Source: Pseudarthrobacter defluvii
GTDB lineage: Bacteria > Actinomycetota > Actinomycetes > Actinomycetales > Micrococcaceae
Direction of reading: 5' to 3'
DNA: 64,000 bases
NCBI RefSeq assembly: GCF_030816725.1
Contig: NZ_JAUSYG010000001.1
Span: 744,001 to 808,000 of the forward strand
A program made the translations under genes and the position numbers. Position 1 is the first letter of the stretch. Each line of letters opens with the position of its first letter. This document shows positions 6,904 to 15,724 of this stretch, piece by piece. The notes under the pieces were generated by a model. The model searched no databases, was not told where the DNA came from, and worked only from the letters and a program-made list of their open reading frames with translations.

Positions 6904-8863
6904 GGTTCTCCCTGGGTTTGTGAAAAGACCAGGATCGAATTGGCCGGAATGGTGAGGGTTGAAGAGAAAGGCAGCCCGTGCATTCCCGGGCCCTGGGCAG
7001 CGGTGCCTCCGTTGTTCCCCTGAACCCACGGGTTGGGAAAGTGATCGTAGTAATCGCTGTTGAAAAGTTCGGTCCATTGACCCGCTGAAGGGAAACCCAG
7101 GGAGTAGTCGTAAAGTGTTGATTCCGCCAGGCTCAGCACCACAACCACGTCCTGCCCTTCCCCGGGCACCCACCGGTGGAAGGCGACCACCCGGTTGGAC
7201 AAATCGACATGGTAGGAATTTGTGGAGCCATTGCACAGTGCCGGTTGGGTGCGCCGCAGCCCGATGAGGTCGCGGGTGAACACGTGGAAGTCTGCCCGGG
7301 TCCGGTTCCCGGCCAGCGCTGCCCAGTCAATGAAGCGGTCCGCCCTGGTGGGATTGTCGGACCAGAGCCTGTCCTCAAGGAACTCCTGTCCCATGAACAG
7401 CATGGGTACCCCGGCGGCGGTGAGCAGCGCTCCTGTCGCTACCCGGGAGCGGCTGCGTGCGTACCAGGAGCCTGAATCTGTTGCGTCGGCGAGCGCGGGT
7501 ACGCGCGGCGAGCGGTGGTCCCCGTCCTCGTCGAGAACCAGGTCGTGGTTCTCGAGGCAGTTGTACAAACGGGCCGGCGACGCTTGTTCCGGAAGGTCTC
7601 CCAAAACGTTGTGGAGCGGCAGGAGGTTTACGTTTGCGGCCGCCCCCCGCTGGCCTCGGCCAGCATTCCACGCAGGGCGTTCCGGAGACCGTCGGCGTAG
7701 CCCAGATCGAACCCCATCCCGGCGGGCGGCTGCCTGACGGCCTTCTCCCGCGGGCTGTTCCAGTACTCTGCGATGAGCACGGCAGAGGGCTTGATGTAGT
7801 GCAGGGTCTGCGTCATGTCGCTGCAAAGCGACCCGCCGCCGTCGTGGTCTTCTATGACGCTGACCTCGTCAAAGCGCAACCCGTCGGTGTGGTACTCCTG
7901 CAGGAACATGGAGGCGTTGTCAATGAGGAATTGCCGCACTTCAGGACGGTCGAAGGCAAAGACCCGTCCGCCCGCGTAGCCGGCACCGGAGAAGTAGAGG
8001 TTGTTCTGGTCGTTCGGGAAGGCGGGCAGGTCAAAATGGTCCATGCTCTGGCTGTCGAACCCTCCGCCGGCGTGGTTATAGACGACATCCGGAATGACAG
8101 CGATCCCGTACAGGTGGCAGACGTCGACAAACGCCTTCAGCTGCTCCACCTGACCGCCAACATCATTGGGCCCCAGGGGAGGGAACCCCTTCTTGGCCAA
8201 AAGACTGTTCAGCCGGTTCAGGTAGGGGCCGATATCGGCTGGGCCAACGCAGTAGTCCATCTCCGGTGAATAGATGTCGGTGCCGTTGTAGCCCAGGCTC
8301 CATTCGCCGTGGAACTCCACCAGGGGCAGCGGCTGCAGGGCGTTGATTCCGAGGTCCGCCAGGTATTCGATGCGTTCCATCGCGTCCAGGAATTTGGCCA
8401 CCCGGTAGGGACGGATGTCGTGGCCGGCCTCGTCCCGCGCGGAGAAGACCCCTACGTGGAACTGATAGACGATCAAGTCCTTGAGTCGAGGTGGCCTGTA
8501 GTCCTGGTCGTGCCACGGGTAGCTGTCCACCGGGCGGACAATGCCATCGCACCTGGGCGGGTATTCGAATAGTTCGAGTTCCCGTGCCCGGGGATCGCGC
8601 CTCAATCCGCTTCCTCCCGGTCCCAGCACTTTGAACCGGTATTTGTCGCCGTCCGAAACTCCGGGAAAGAACCCGGTCCAGTGGCCAGTCCCTGCATTCT
8701 TGACAAGCTCGTCCTCGGGGCGGGGTGTGTACCCGTCTGCCCCGTCCAGGGCGACGTAGACGTGCTCTGCCCGCGGTGCCCAGACGCGGAAGGTTGCCCC
8801 GCCGTCAACCAGCCGGGCACCCATGGGGGTGGATTCAGAGATATGTTCCTGCGAAGCGGCCAC
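6900..8863 (-). pseudogene. GH13 alpha-glucan glycosidase/branching-enzyme-like, single frameshift
   Basis: The N-terminal part (8863-7628, GTG start after GGGAG) has a CBM48-like domain (FRVWAPRAEHVYVALDG) and the GH13 barrel: DVVYNHAGG (region I), DGLRFDEVS with nucleophile Asp332 (region II) and AEYW with acid/base Glu366 (region III). The frame then shifts; the second part continues with LENHD (region IV), the rest of the barrel and a C-terminal beta domain. The break is at a run of six C (7643-7648); one extra base there restores a continuous frame of about 654 aa. The likely role is hydrolysis or transfer on alpha-glucans such as glycogen or trehalose precursors. No signal peptide is seen. 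A SARP operator lies upstream at 9040-9057. Confidence 0.8.
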
Positions 8864-9039
8864 GACATGCTCCCAACCCGCGTCTGTATTAGAACGACGT
8901 CCCAGGCCCCGCCAGTGGGTTTACAGGCAACTCGGCTGGCCAGGCACCGAGGACAGGGCCGCATTTCGCTACCCGTCCGTCAGGCGTTGCTGATTACCCC
9001 CCGGCTTGCAGAGGCGTCTCGCCTGAGTATTCAGTGCAG

Positions 9040-9057
9040 ACGTTACTGCCCCGTTAC
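9040..9057 (-). promoter_or_regulatory. SARP-type operator upstream of the GH13 gene
   Basis: Minus strand: GTAACGG, GGCA, GTAACGT at 11-bp period. It lies 176 nt before the GTG start of the glycosidase, further than the usual 55-66 nt, so the transcript may have a long leader. Confidence 0.6.
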
Positions 9058-9113
9058 TGGCCGCAGGCCAGTTGGTGAGTGGGGCAGCATTGTCGGGACG
9101 CTGTGGGTCCGCA

Positions 9114-9131
9114 ATAACGCGTCGGTAACGG
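9114..9131 (+). promoter_or_regulatory. SARP-type operator before the DUF3616 unit
   Basis: ATAACGC, GTCG, GTAACGG at 11-bp period, ending 61 nt before the ATG of the small ORF at 9193. This spacing supports 9193 rather than 9294 as the first translated codon of the unit. Confidence 0.6.
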
Positions 9132-9192
9132 CTTAGCCGCTGGAATTTCCTTGGGGTTTGGCTCAGAGAGAACGTGTTGAGGAGAAGCCGCT

Positions 9193-9297
9193 ATGACCCA
9201 CCGACGAGGCGCCGGCATCGAAATCCGCCGGCTGCAGCAGACGAGGACGGGGTCCTCGCGCCTGAACCGTGCCTGGCGTTGGGGTGATCCACGGTGA
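9193..9297 (+). CDS. 34-aa basic leader-type peptide
   Basis: A short frame from ATG 9193 with a strong GAGGAG ribosome site, rich in arginine (MTHRRGAGIEIRRLQQTR...). Its TGA (9295-9297) overlaps the GTG start of the DUF3616 gene, which itself has no clear ribosome site. The arrangement indicates translational coupling. It could be a leader peptide or a small protein; no homologue is recognised. Confidence 0.5.
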   Translation: MTHRRGAGIEIRRLQQTRTGSSRLNRAWRWGDPR

Positions 9298-10364
9298 GCG
9301 AATGGCCTCCGCCAGACGAACCGTCGGGCGAAGTGAAACTCCTTTTCGAGGAATCCAGCACGGTCGGTGGCAAGAAGGATCTGCGTGATGGACTGTCCGC
9401 GATTGCCCGCCAGGGCAGGCATTTCTGGGTCGCAAACGACGAGAGTACCAGCCTCGAGCGGCTCACCCTTGAGGGCGACCATGCCCGCGACCATCGCAGC
9501 TTTGATCTCACCAAGGTCCTTGAGCTGCCCGGGGAGGGTGAAATCGACATCGAAGGTCTCGATGTCGATGATGACACGCTGTGGCTGCTCGGGTCACACA
9601 GTTCGGTGCGCAAGCGGGTCAAGGACAAGCACAGCCCTGACGAGGCACGGGACTTGTTGGCGGCGGTGGAGGTCAGCCAGCGCCGGCAGGTGCTGGCACG
9701 GATCTCGACCCAAGCATTGCTTGACCCTGACGGCACCATGACTGCTGAGCAGCAACGCCCCGCCGTATTCGGCCCTGGTCAAGGCGGCGGAGGCCTGTTG
9801 GGCATGCTGGCCGGCGACCGGCACCTTGGGGGCTTCATAGGGTCACTCCCAATCCCGGGCAAGGACAACGGGATCGACTTTGAGGGACTCGCCGTGGCAG
9901 GTGACAGGGTGTTCGTCGGCCTGCGCGGGCCGGTGTTGCGCGGGTGGGCGGTAATTGTCGAGCTCCGGGTCGGCGACGGGCCAGGCATCGTCCCTGAGCC
10001 GATAGGTCCTGAGGGCTGGACGTACCGGAAGCACTTCCTTGACCTGCGTGGCCTGGGCGTGCGGGATCTGTGCCGTCACCGAGACGACCTGCTCGTCCTG
10101 GCGGGACCAACCATGGAGCTCGACGGACGCACGGCGGTGCTTCGCTGGCAGGGCGCAATGACGTCCGAGAACGAGGCGGTTCTGCGCAAAGATGACCTGA
10201 AATGCGCTCTCAATGTACCGTTCGGGAAAAGCGAGGACCGGGCCGAGGGCATCACCTTGCTGGAGGGCGGCAGGTCGGTTCTGGTGGTGTACGACTCGCC
10301 CGCTGACGAGCGCAAAACCGGAGATCATGGCGTCCGCGCCGACGTCTTCGATCTACGGGCGTAG
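9294..10364 (+). CDS. DUF3616 domain protein
   Basis: A 356-aa soluble protein without signal peptide. It carries DUF3616 landmarks: DGLSAIARQGRHFWVANDE, DIEGLDVDDDTLWLLGSHS, then DFEGLAVAGDRVFVGLRGPVLRG, and late DRAEGITLLE. The repeated D(I/F)EGL blocks suggest a beta-propeller of the kind seen in calcium-dependent or phytase-like proteins; no enzymatic activity is established for the family. GTG at 9294 overlaps the preceding 34-aa ORF, and the unit is headed by a SARP operator. It converges on the membrane protein gene at 10521. Confidence 0.8.
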   Translation: MSEWPPPDEPSGEVKLLFEESSTVGGKKDLRDGLSAIARQGRHFWVANDESTSLERLTLEGDHARDHRSFDLTKVLELPGEGEIDIEGLDVDDDTLWLLGSHSSVRKRVKDKHSPDEARDLLAAVEVSQRRQVLARISTQALLDPDGTMTAEQQRPAVFGPGQGGGGLLGMLAGDRHLGGFIGSLPIPGKDNGIDFEGLAVAGDRVFVGLRGPVLRGWAVIVELRVGDGPGIVPEPIGPEGWTYRKHFLDLRGLGVRDLCRHRDDLLVLAGPTMELDGRTAVLRWQGAMTSENEAVLRKDDLKCALNVPFGKSEDRAEGITLLEGGRSVLVVYDSPADERKTGDHGVRADVFDLRA

Positions 10365-10520
10365 GAACAGTGTCTGCTCCGTCGCTGGGCGCGGACTGTT
10401 CTCGGTTCCGTACGGCCATGCAGCCCGGCGGCCGGTAAGGGTATCAGGACGCGGGCCGGCTGACTCCCGCCGCGGACTTGGGAACGGGCGCGGTCCTGGC
10501 TGCTTCCCCAGAGACCGGCT

Positions 10521-11195
10521 CTACGGGGTATGCACACCTACCACGTTGGTGGTAAGCATCAGGCTCGTCAAAGCCTTCATTGCAAGGTGGTAGTTCGCAA
10601 TTATCGTGCCGTCGTACTGCAGCTCTTCCTTGCTCAGCCCCGAATGCAGTTTGCCACCGAAACCCTTCGCGTTTATCTCATACAGGCGGTCGCTTGCCTG
10701 TCCCGTGATTCTCATGTAGCGGACCGTCAGGAGGTCGTCAATCCTGTGCCATTCGATTGCAGGGTCTTCCGCCGCAAAAATAGCTTCCAGCCTGGCCTGG
10801 AGCACCATGCTTCCGGCACGGCAATCGACGTAATGCTTATCCAGCGCAATTCGCGCCTTGCTCTTTTCCTCCAGGGTTACGGAACTGTCGCCCTTGATGC
10901 GCATATACATGTTGCACTCCAGATACAATCTGCCCGCCATCGTGAATGCGGTGGTTAGCACGTCCATTCGCAGCTGGGTTTCAAGTGCCCGGTCCGCCCG
11001 CGTCTGCTCGAGCAGAATATTAGCTGCCGTGCGTTCGCTCTGGATCCGGTCCGTTATTTTCCACACGATCAACCCAATCAGGCCTGTGCCCAGGACCGCT
11101 CCGATGATAGGTCCGACGCTGGCCAGCAGCAGCCGCTCGCCGAGCGGCTGTGCAACGGTGGCCAAGACATGCAGAGCCGCTGGTGCAGTTGCCAT
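10521..11195 (-). CDS. Hypothetical membrane-anchored protein, 224 aa
   Basis: ATG at 11195, 12 nt after the acidic small gene. One N-terminal membrane helix (about 25-45: ASVGPIIGAVLGTGLIGLIV) is followed by a charged, mostly helical soluble domain of about 175 residues. The domain contains three cysteines and no recognised catalytic motif. Topology would place the bulk in the cytosol after KITDRIQSER. It is probably co-transcribed with the 52-aa acidic protein from the SARP-type operator at 11422-11439. Confidence 0.65.
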   Translation of the reverse strand: MATAPAALHVLATVAQPLGERLLLASVGPIIGAVLGTGLIGLIVWKITDRIQSERTAANILLEQTRADRALETQLRMDVLTTAFTMAGRLYLECNMYMRIKGDSSVTLEEKSKARIALDKHYVDCRAGSMVLQARLEAIFAAEDPAIEWHRIDDLLTVRYMRITGQASDRLYEINAKGFGGKLHSGLSKEELQYDGTIIANYHLAMKALTSLMLTTNVVGVHTP

Positions 11196-11207
11196 CTGAC
11201 CCGCGCC

Positions 11208-11366
11208 CTAATCGTTCCGGAAGACGTCATCGGGGTCGACCTCTTCCGGCGCCATATGATCGACAGCGTCTGCTTCCACCAGCTCCGGGTAGAAATCATC
11301 GGGGTCAGGCTCCTCGGGGTTAGCGTCAATCCGGTGATCGTCCGGGTTGGATTGCTGGTGGTTCAT
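11208..11366 (-). CDS. Small acidic 52-aa protein
   Basis: ATG at 11366 after GGGAGGGG on the minus strand. The peptide is very acidic and proline-containing (MNHQQSNPDDHRIDANPEEP...DPDDFYPELVEADAVDHM...), with two DPDD(F/V) motifs. It has no hydrophobic segment and is probably disordered. The stop is 12 nt before the membrane protein gene. The nearest SARP heptamer edge is 55 nt upstream. Confidence 0.6.
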   Translation of the reverse strand: MNHQQSNPDDHRIDANPEEPDPDDFYPELVEADAVDHMAPEEVDPDDVFRND

Positions 11367-11421
11367 GAAAAATCCCCTCCCGCTAGCACTGGCGTTGCAC
11401 CATAACTAAGTAGCCATTCCT

Positions 11422-11439
11422 GCGTTACTGCTGCGTTAC
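11422..11439 (-). promoter_or_regulatory. SARP-type operator, right end of the island
   Basis: On the minus strand GTAACGC, AGCA, GTAACGC: a perfect heptamer repeat at 11-bp period, facing the acidic protein/membrane protein pair. It is the last such site seen, so the regulon boundary lies just before the paa operon. Confidence 0.65.
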
Positions 11440-11528
11440 GGCCGCCTGTTTGGGTTCGTCACGCTTCTCAGATGAATGCCCTGCGATAGGGGCAGGAGCG
11501 CACGACGACGGCCCGCACCTTCTGCAAA

Positions 11529-11612
11529 ACGTGAGAGGGCGTTGGGGGAGGGGCTGCGAGACGTGAGCGGGCGTCGGGGGAAGGGGTGCCGGACGTGAGC
11601 GGGCGTTGAAAG
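11529..11612 (+). repeat. 32-bp tandem repeat, about 2.6 copies
   Basis: ACGTGAGnGGGCGTnG starts at 11529, 11561 and 11593, an exact 32-bp period, with G-rich spacers. It lies between the two transcription units and codes for nothing obvious. It resembles dispersed intergenic repeats and is unlikely to be a CRISPR because there are no unique spacers. Confidence 0.7.
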
Positions 11613-11652
11613 AGGCCCGCCACGCTTGACGAGTTCCGGCGCGCCAACATAT

Positions 11653-11674
11653 CCTGAACGAACGGTCGGTAAAT
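11653..11674 (+). promoter_or_regulatory. Candidate PaaR-type (TetR family) operator
   Basis: A 22-bp imperfect palindrome centred on AACGAACGGTCGGT, 41 nt before paaA. It resembles the palindromes bound by TetR-family PaaR repressors of phenylacetate genes in actinobacteria. The regulator gene itself is not in the window. The operator assignment is inference. Confidence 0.45.
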
Positions 11675-11715
11675 AATTCCGAGCCGCCCGACAGGTCTTT
11701 GCATAGGAGCAACCC

Positions 11716-12720
11716 ATGGCAGCGCAGAACTTGCAGTCAGTGCCGGCTGAGCTAACCCCGGAAGAGGACGCCGCAGGCCAGGCCCACTTTGACCGGATCA
11801 TCGCCGAGGACTCGCGCATCGAGCCCCGCGACTGGATGCCGGCGGACTACCGCAAGACCCTCCTGCGCCAGGTCTCCCAGCACGCGCACTCCGAGATCAT
11901 CGGCATGCAGCCGGAGGCCAACTGGATCTCCCGCGCGCCGAGCCTGAAACGCAAGGCCATCCTCATGGCCAAGGTCCAGGACGAGGCCGGCCACGGACTC
12001 TACCTCTACAGCGCCGCCGAGACCCTGGGCCAGTCCCGGGACAAGATGATGGACGACCTCATCGCCGGCAAGGCCCGCTACTCCAGCATCTTCAACTATC
12101 CGGCGCTGACCTGGGCGGACATGGGCGCCATCGGCTGGCTGGTGGACGGCGCAGCCATCTGCAACCAGGTCCCGCTGTGCCGCGCCTCCTACGGCCCCTA
12201 CGGCCGGGCCATGGTGCGCGTCTGCAAGGAAGAGTCCTTCCACCAGCGCCAGGGCTTCGAGATCCTCCTGGAACTTTCCAACGGCACCCCCGAGCAGAAG
12301 CAGATGGCCCAGGACGCGGTGAACCGCTGGTACGCCCCGGCCCTGATGATGTTCGGCCCGCCGGATGACGATTCCCCCAACTCCAAGCAGTCCATGGCCT
12401 GGAACATCAAGCGGTTCAGCAATGACGAGCTCCGCAGCCGGTTCGTGGGCATGATGGTGGAGCAGGTCCGGGTCCTGGGCCTCACCCTCCCGGATGACCA
12501 GATCCGCTTCAACGAGGACACCAGGAAGTGGGAGCACGGGCCGTTGGACTGGGACGAGTTCCACGAAGTCCTGGCCGGCCGCGGTCCCTGCAACGCCCAG
12601 CGCCTTGAGCGCCGGCGGGCAGCGCACGACGACGGCGCCTGGGTCCGCGAAGCAGCGGCGGCCTACGCAGCAAAACAGCAGGCAAAAGAGTCAATGAAGA
12701 CGAAGGAATACGCAGCATGA
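11716..12720 (+). CDS. paaA: 1,2-phenylacetyl-CoA epoxidase subunit PaaA
   Basis: The 334-aa catalytic subunit of the multicomponent oxygenase that epoxidises the aromatic ring of phenylacetyl-CoA in the cytosol. The ferritin-like diiron ligands are visible in the two helical motifs [13 protein letters not shown] and [12 protein letters not shown]. The length and the start at ATG 11716, after AGGAG, fit the family. It is the first gene of paaABCDE; its stop overlaps paaB (ATGA). Expression is probably controlled by the palindrome at 11653. Confidence 0.97.
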   Translation: MAAQNLQSVPAELTPEEDAAGQAHFDRIIAEDSRIEPRDWMPADYRKTLLRQVSQHAHSEIIGMQPEANWISRAPSLKRKAILMAKVQDEAGHGLYLYSAAETLGQSRDKMMDDLIAGKARYSSIFNYPALTWADMGAIGWLVDGAAICNQVPLCRASYGPYGRAMVRVCKEESFHQRQGFEILLELSNGTPEQKQMAQDAVNRWYAPALMMFGPPDDDSPNSKQSMAWNIKRFSNDELRSRFVGMMVEQVRVLGLTLPDDQIRFNEDTRKWEHGPLDWDEFHEVLAGRGPCNAQRLERRRAAHDDGAWVREAAAAYAAKQQAKESMKTKEYAA

Positions 12721-13094
12721 GCCCGCACGGCAACCCTGACGCCCCCGCAAGCGCCGCCACCGAGATCAACCGCGAAGCCCCCAAGGTCAGCCCCGCACCC
12801 GAGCACCACGACAGGAGCGCCTGGGGCCTCTGGGAGGTCTTCGTCCGGTCCAGCCGCGGCCTGAGCCACGTCCACGCCGGCTCCCTGCACGCACCGGACG
12901 CCGCCATGGCCCTCCGCAACGCACGCGACCTCTACACCCGCCGCAACGAGGGCGTCTCCATCTGGGTTGTCCCGGCCGACGCCATCGCCGCCAGCGATCC
13001 CGACTCCAAGGGCTCCTTCTTCGAGTCCCCGCAGGGCAAGGACTACCGCCACGCCACGTACTACACCAAGAGCGAAGGGGTGAAGCACCTGTGA
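12717..13094 (+). CDS. paaB: 1,2-phenylacetyl-CoA epoxidase subunit PaaB
   Basis: A 125-aa small subunit of the epoxidase. The core [24 protein letters not shown] and the run [21 protein letters not shown] are typical of PaaB. It has an N-terminal extension of about 35 residues relative to the E. coli protein. It overlaps paaA by ATGA and paaC by GTGA, so translation of the three subunits is coupled. In the family PaaB is needed for assembly of the oxygenase; it has no metal ligands. Confidence 0.95.
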   Translation: MSPHGNPDAPASAATEINREAPKVSPAPEHHDRSAWGLWEVFVRSSRGLSHVHAGSLHAPDAAMALRNARDLYTRRNEGVSIWVVPADAIAASDPDSKGSFFESPQGKDYRHATYYTKSEGVKHL

Positions 13095-13933
13095 GCGAAG
13101 CGAATGCCAGTGCAACAAGAATCACCCCCGGCAACGCCCTCCGCCCGGAAGACATCGCGCTCGAGGTCCGCACCGGCCTGGTGAAGCCCTCCGAGGACAT
13201 CGCCGAGTACGCCCTCCGCCTGGGCGACGACGCCCTGATCCTCGCCCAGCGCCTGGGCCACTGGATCTCCCGGGCGCCGGAGCTGGAAGAGGACATCGCC
13301 CTGGGCAACATCGCCCTGGACCAGCTGGGCCACGCCCGCAGCTTCCTCACCTACGCCGGTGCCGCGTGGGACAAGTCCGAGGATGACTTGGCCTACTTCC
13401 GCCGCGAACACGAGTTCCGCTCCGTGCAGCTGTTCGAGCAGCCCAACGGCGACTTCGCGGCCACCATCGCCCGCCAGTTCGTGGTGAGCTACTACCAGTA
13501 CGAGCTCTACCGCCGGCTCACCGAATCCACGGATGAGACCCTGGCCGCCATCGCCGCCAAGGCCGTGAAGGAAGTGGACTACCACCGGGACCACAGCGCC
13601 CAGTGGGTCCTGCGACTGGCCGGCGGCACCGAGGAATCCCGCCAGCGGATGATCCACGGCCTGCTGACCATGTGGCCGTACGTCAACGAACTGTTCCAGG
13701 ACGATGACCTGACGCAGCGCCTCGCTGAGGCGGGTGCCGGCGTCGCGCCTTCCTCGCTGAAAGAGGACTTTGACCGGCTCATCGCTGAAATCCTGACCGA
13801 GGCGGAGCTGGAGGTTCCGGACGTGCCCGCCGCCCCGGGCGGCGGCCGGTATGGCAAGCACTCGGAGCACCTGGGCTACATCCTCGCCGAAATGCAGGTG
13901 CTGGCCCGTGAACATCCCGGAGCCAGCTGGTGA
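13091..13933 (+). CDS. paaC: 1,2-phenylacetyl-CoA epoxidase subunit PaaC
   Basis: A 280-aa ferritin-like structural subunit that forms the heterodimer with PaaA. Typical blocks are LILAQRLGHWISRAPELEEDIALGN and LDQLGHARSFLTYAG, then VKEVDYHRDHSAQWVLRL. GTG start at 13091 overlaps paaB. There is a helical N-terminal extension. Some diiron-ligand positions remain, as in other PaaC proteins, but PaaA is the catalytic subunit. The stop overlaps the paaD GTG. Confidence 0.96.
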   Translation: MSEANASATRITPGNALRPEDIALEVRTGLVKPSEDIAEYALRLGDDALILAQRLGHWISRAPELEEDIALGNIALDQLGHARSFLTYAGAAWDKSEDDLAYFRREHEFRSVQLFEQPNGDFAATIARQFVVSYYQYELYRRLTESTDETLAAIAAKAVKEVDYHRDHSAQWVLRLAGGTEESRQRMIHGLLTMWPYVNELFQDDDLTQRLAEAGAGVAPSSLKEDFDRLIAEILTEAELEVPDVPAAPGGGRYGKHSEHLGYILAEMQVLAREHPGASW

Positions 13934-14460
13934 CCGCCGTGTACATCTCTGACTTCGAGTCCCGCACCCGCACCCCGCAGCAGGACGCGTGGGACATCGC
14001 GGCCACGGTCTGCGACCCGGAGATCCCGGTGCTCACCATCGCTGACCTGGGCATCCTGCGCAACGTGGAAGTACAAGACAACCACGTCACCGTCACCATC
14101 ACGCCCACGTACTCGGGCTGCCCGGCCATGGACGCCATCCGGGACGACCTCTACACCGCCTTCAAGAAGGAGGGCTACCAGGACGTGCACGTGGACCTGG
14201 TCCTGGCCCCGGCGTGGACCACGGACTGGATGACGGAGGCCGGAAAGCAGAAGCTGCAGCAGTACGGCATCGCCCCGCCCACCGGGAACAGCAAAGCAGG
14301 CGGCCACTCCGGCCCCATCCGGCTGAGCCTGGCCGTGAAGTGCCCGCAGTGCAACAGCCTCAACACCAAGGAACTCACCCGCTTCGGTTCCACGTCCTGC
14401 AAGGCGCTGTATGTGTGCCAGGACTGCAAGGAACCGTTCGACTACTTCAAAGTCCTGTAA
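13930..14460 (+). CDS. paaD: Phenylacetate degradation protein PaaD (iron-sulfur/metal centre maturation)
   Basis: A 176-aa protein with an N-terminal MIP18/DUF59 domain (VCDPEIPVLTIADLGILRNV, TYSGCPAMDAI) and a C-terminal zinc-ribbon with CPQC and CQDC pairs. In the family PaaD helps mature the iron-sulfur cluster of the PaaE reductase and is not a structural subunit. GTG start overlaps paaC by 4 nt; paaE follows after 9 nt. Confidence 0.95.
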   Translation: MTAVYISDFESRTRTPQQDAWDIAATVCDPEIPVLTIADLGILRNVEVQDNHVTVTITPTYSGCPAMDAIRDDLYTAFKKEGYQDVHVDLVLAPAWTTDWMTEAGKQKLQQYGIAPPTGNSKAGGHSGPIRLSLAVKCPQCNSLNTKELTRFGSTSCKALYVCQDCKEPFDYFKVL

Positions 14461-14469
14461 GGAACCCCC

Positions 14470-15696
14470 ATGCCTGTTGTCCGCCAGACCGCCGCCGAAG
14501 AGGCTGAGGTGACCGGCCGCCGTCGTCCGTCCTTCCACACCCTGGCCGTCAAGGAGGTGCGCCGGCTCACCGACGATGCCATCGAGGTGGGCTTCCATGT
14601 GCCGGCCGAGCTCGCCGGCAAGTTCGACTACCTGCCCGGCCAGTACGTGGCCCTGCGCACCACGCTGCCGGATGAGATCGGCGAGCCGAAGGAAATCCGC
14701 CGCAGCTACTCCATCTGCGCCGAGCCGCGCAGCTTCGCGGACGGCACCAGCGAGATCCGCGTGGCCATCAAGAAGGACCTGGGCGGCCTGTTCTCCACGT
14801 GGGCCAACGCCGAGCTGAAGGCGGGGGACACCCTGGACGTGATGAGCCCCATGGGCGCGTTCGTGTCCAAGCACGGCCGCGACGGCGTGGCCGTGGACCA
14901 GAACGTCATGAACTCCATGAACCACCCGGAGGACCTGGCGGGGGAGGCAGGGAACTTCGTGGCCATCGCGGCTGGGTCCGGCATCACCCCGGTGATCGCC
15001 ATCGCCCGCACGCTACTGGCCGCCAACCCGGACACCCGGTTCGACCTGATCTACGCCAACAAGGCCGCCATGGACGTGATGTTCCTGGAGGAGCTGGCGG
15101 ACCTGAAGGACAAGTACCCGCAGCGGCTGGCCATCCACCACGTGCTTTCCCGCGAGCAGCGGATCGCGCCGCTGCTGAGCGGCCGGATTGATGCCGAGAA
15201 GCTGCAGCAGTTGCTGGGCATCGCCCTGCATGCGGACGATGTGGACGAGTGGTTCCTGTGCGGGCCGTTCGAGCTGGTGCAGCTGTGCCGGGACACCCTG
15301 GCCGAGCGCGGGGTGAAGCCGGAGAATGTCCGGTTCGAGCTGTTCACCTCCGGCAAGCCGGACCGCCCGGAGGGTCAGGCGGGCCGTCCCGTGGTGGTGG
15401 ATGAGTCCAAGGAGACGTACAAGATCACGTTCAAGCTGGACGGCCTGCAGGGCGAGGTGGCCAGCCCCACCCACGCCCGCGAGTCCATCCTCAACGCGGC
15501 GCTGCGGGTGCGCCCGGACGTGCCGTTCGCGTGCGCCGGGGGAGTGTGCGGCACCTGCCGGGCCAAGGTGGTCACCGGCAGCGTGACCATGGACGAGAAC
15601 TACGCACTGGAGCAGGATGAGCTGGACAAGGGCTACGTCCTGACCTGCCAGAGCCACCCCACCAGCAAGGAAGTCACGGTCGACTTCGACGTCTAA
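14470..15696 (+). CDS. paaE: 1,2-phenylacetyl-CoA epoxidase reductase subunit PaaE
   Basis: A 408-aa NADPH-dependent reductase that feeds electrons to PaaAC. The order is an FAD-binding domain (LPGQYVALRT, RRSYSIC), an NAD(P) domain (GSGITPVIAIARTLL, FLCGPFELV) and a C-terminal plant-type [2Fe-2S] ferredoxin domain with CAGGVCGTC and a distant fourth cysteine in LTCQSHP. About 40-50 residues longer than the E. coli enzyme, mainly by an insert near residues 130-155 (HGRDGVAVDQNVMNSMNH). ATG 14470 follows AAGGAA. Confidence 0.95.
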   Translation: MPVVRQTAAEEAEVTGRRRPSFHTLAVKEVRRLTDDAIEVGFHVPAELAGKFDYLPGQYVALRTTLPDEIGEPKEIRRSYSICAEPRSFADGTSEIRVAIKKDLGGLFSTWANAELKAGDTLDVMSPMGAFVSKHGRDGVAVDQNVMNSMNHPEDLAGEAGNFVAIAAGSGITPVIAIARTLLAANPDTRFDLIYANKAAMDVMFLEELADLKDKYPQRLAIHHVLSREQRIAPLLSGRIDAEKLQQLLGIALHADDVDEWFLCGPFELVQLCRDTLAERGVKPENVRFELFTSGKPDRPEGQAGRPVVVDESKETYKITFKLDGLQGEVASPTHARESILNAALRVRPDVPFACAGGVCGTCRAKVVTGSVTMDENYALEQDELDKGYVLTCQSHPTSKEVTVDFDV

Positions 15697-15724
15697 GCCT
15701 TTTCCGCCCCAACCAAGGAGCCCC

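Noticed and set aside
5371..7236. Minus-strand open frames of 476 and 621 codons across the protease repeats
   Set aside because: They are antisense to a protein with clear catalytic residues; their length comes from GC-rich, repeated sequence without minus-strand stops.
11529..11612. 32-bp tandem repeat as a mini-CRISPR
   Set aside because: Only about 2.6 copies and the sequence between cores is also repeated, so there are no spacers.
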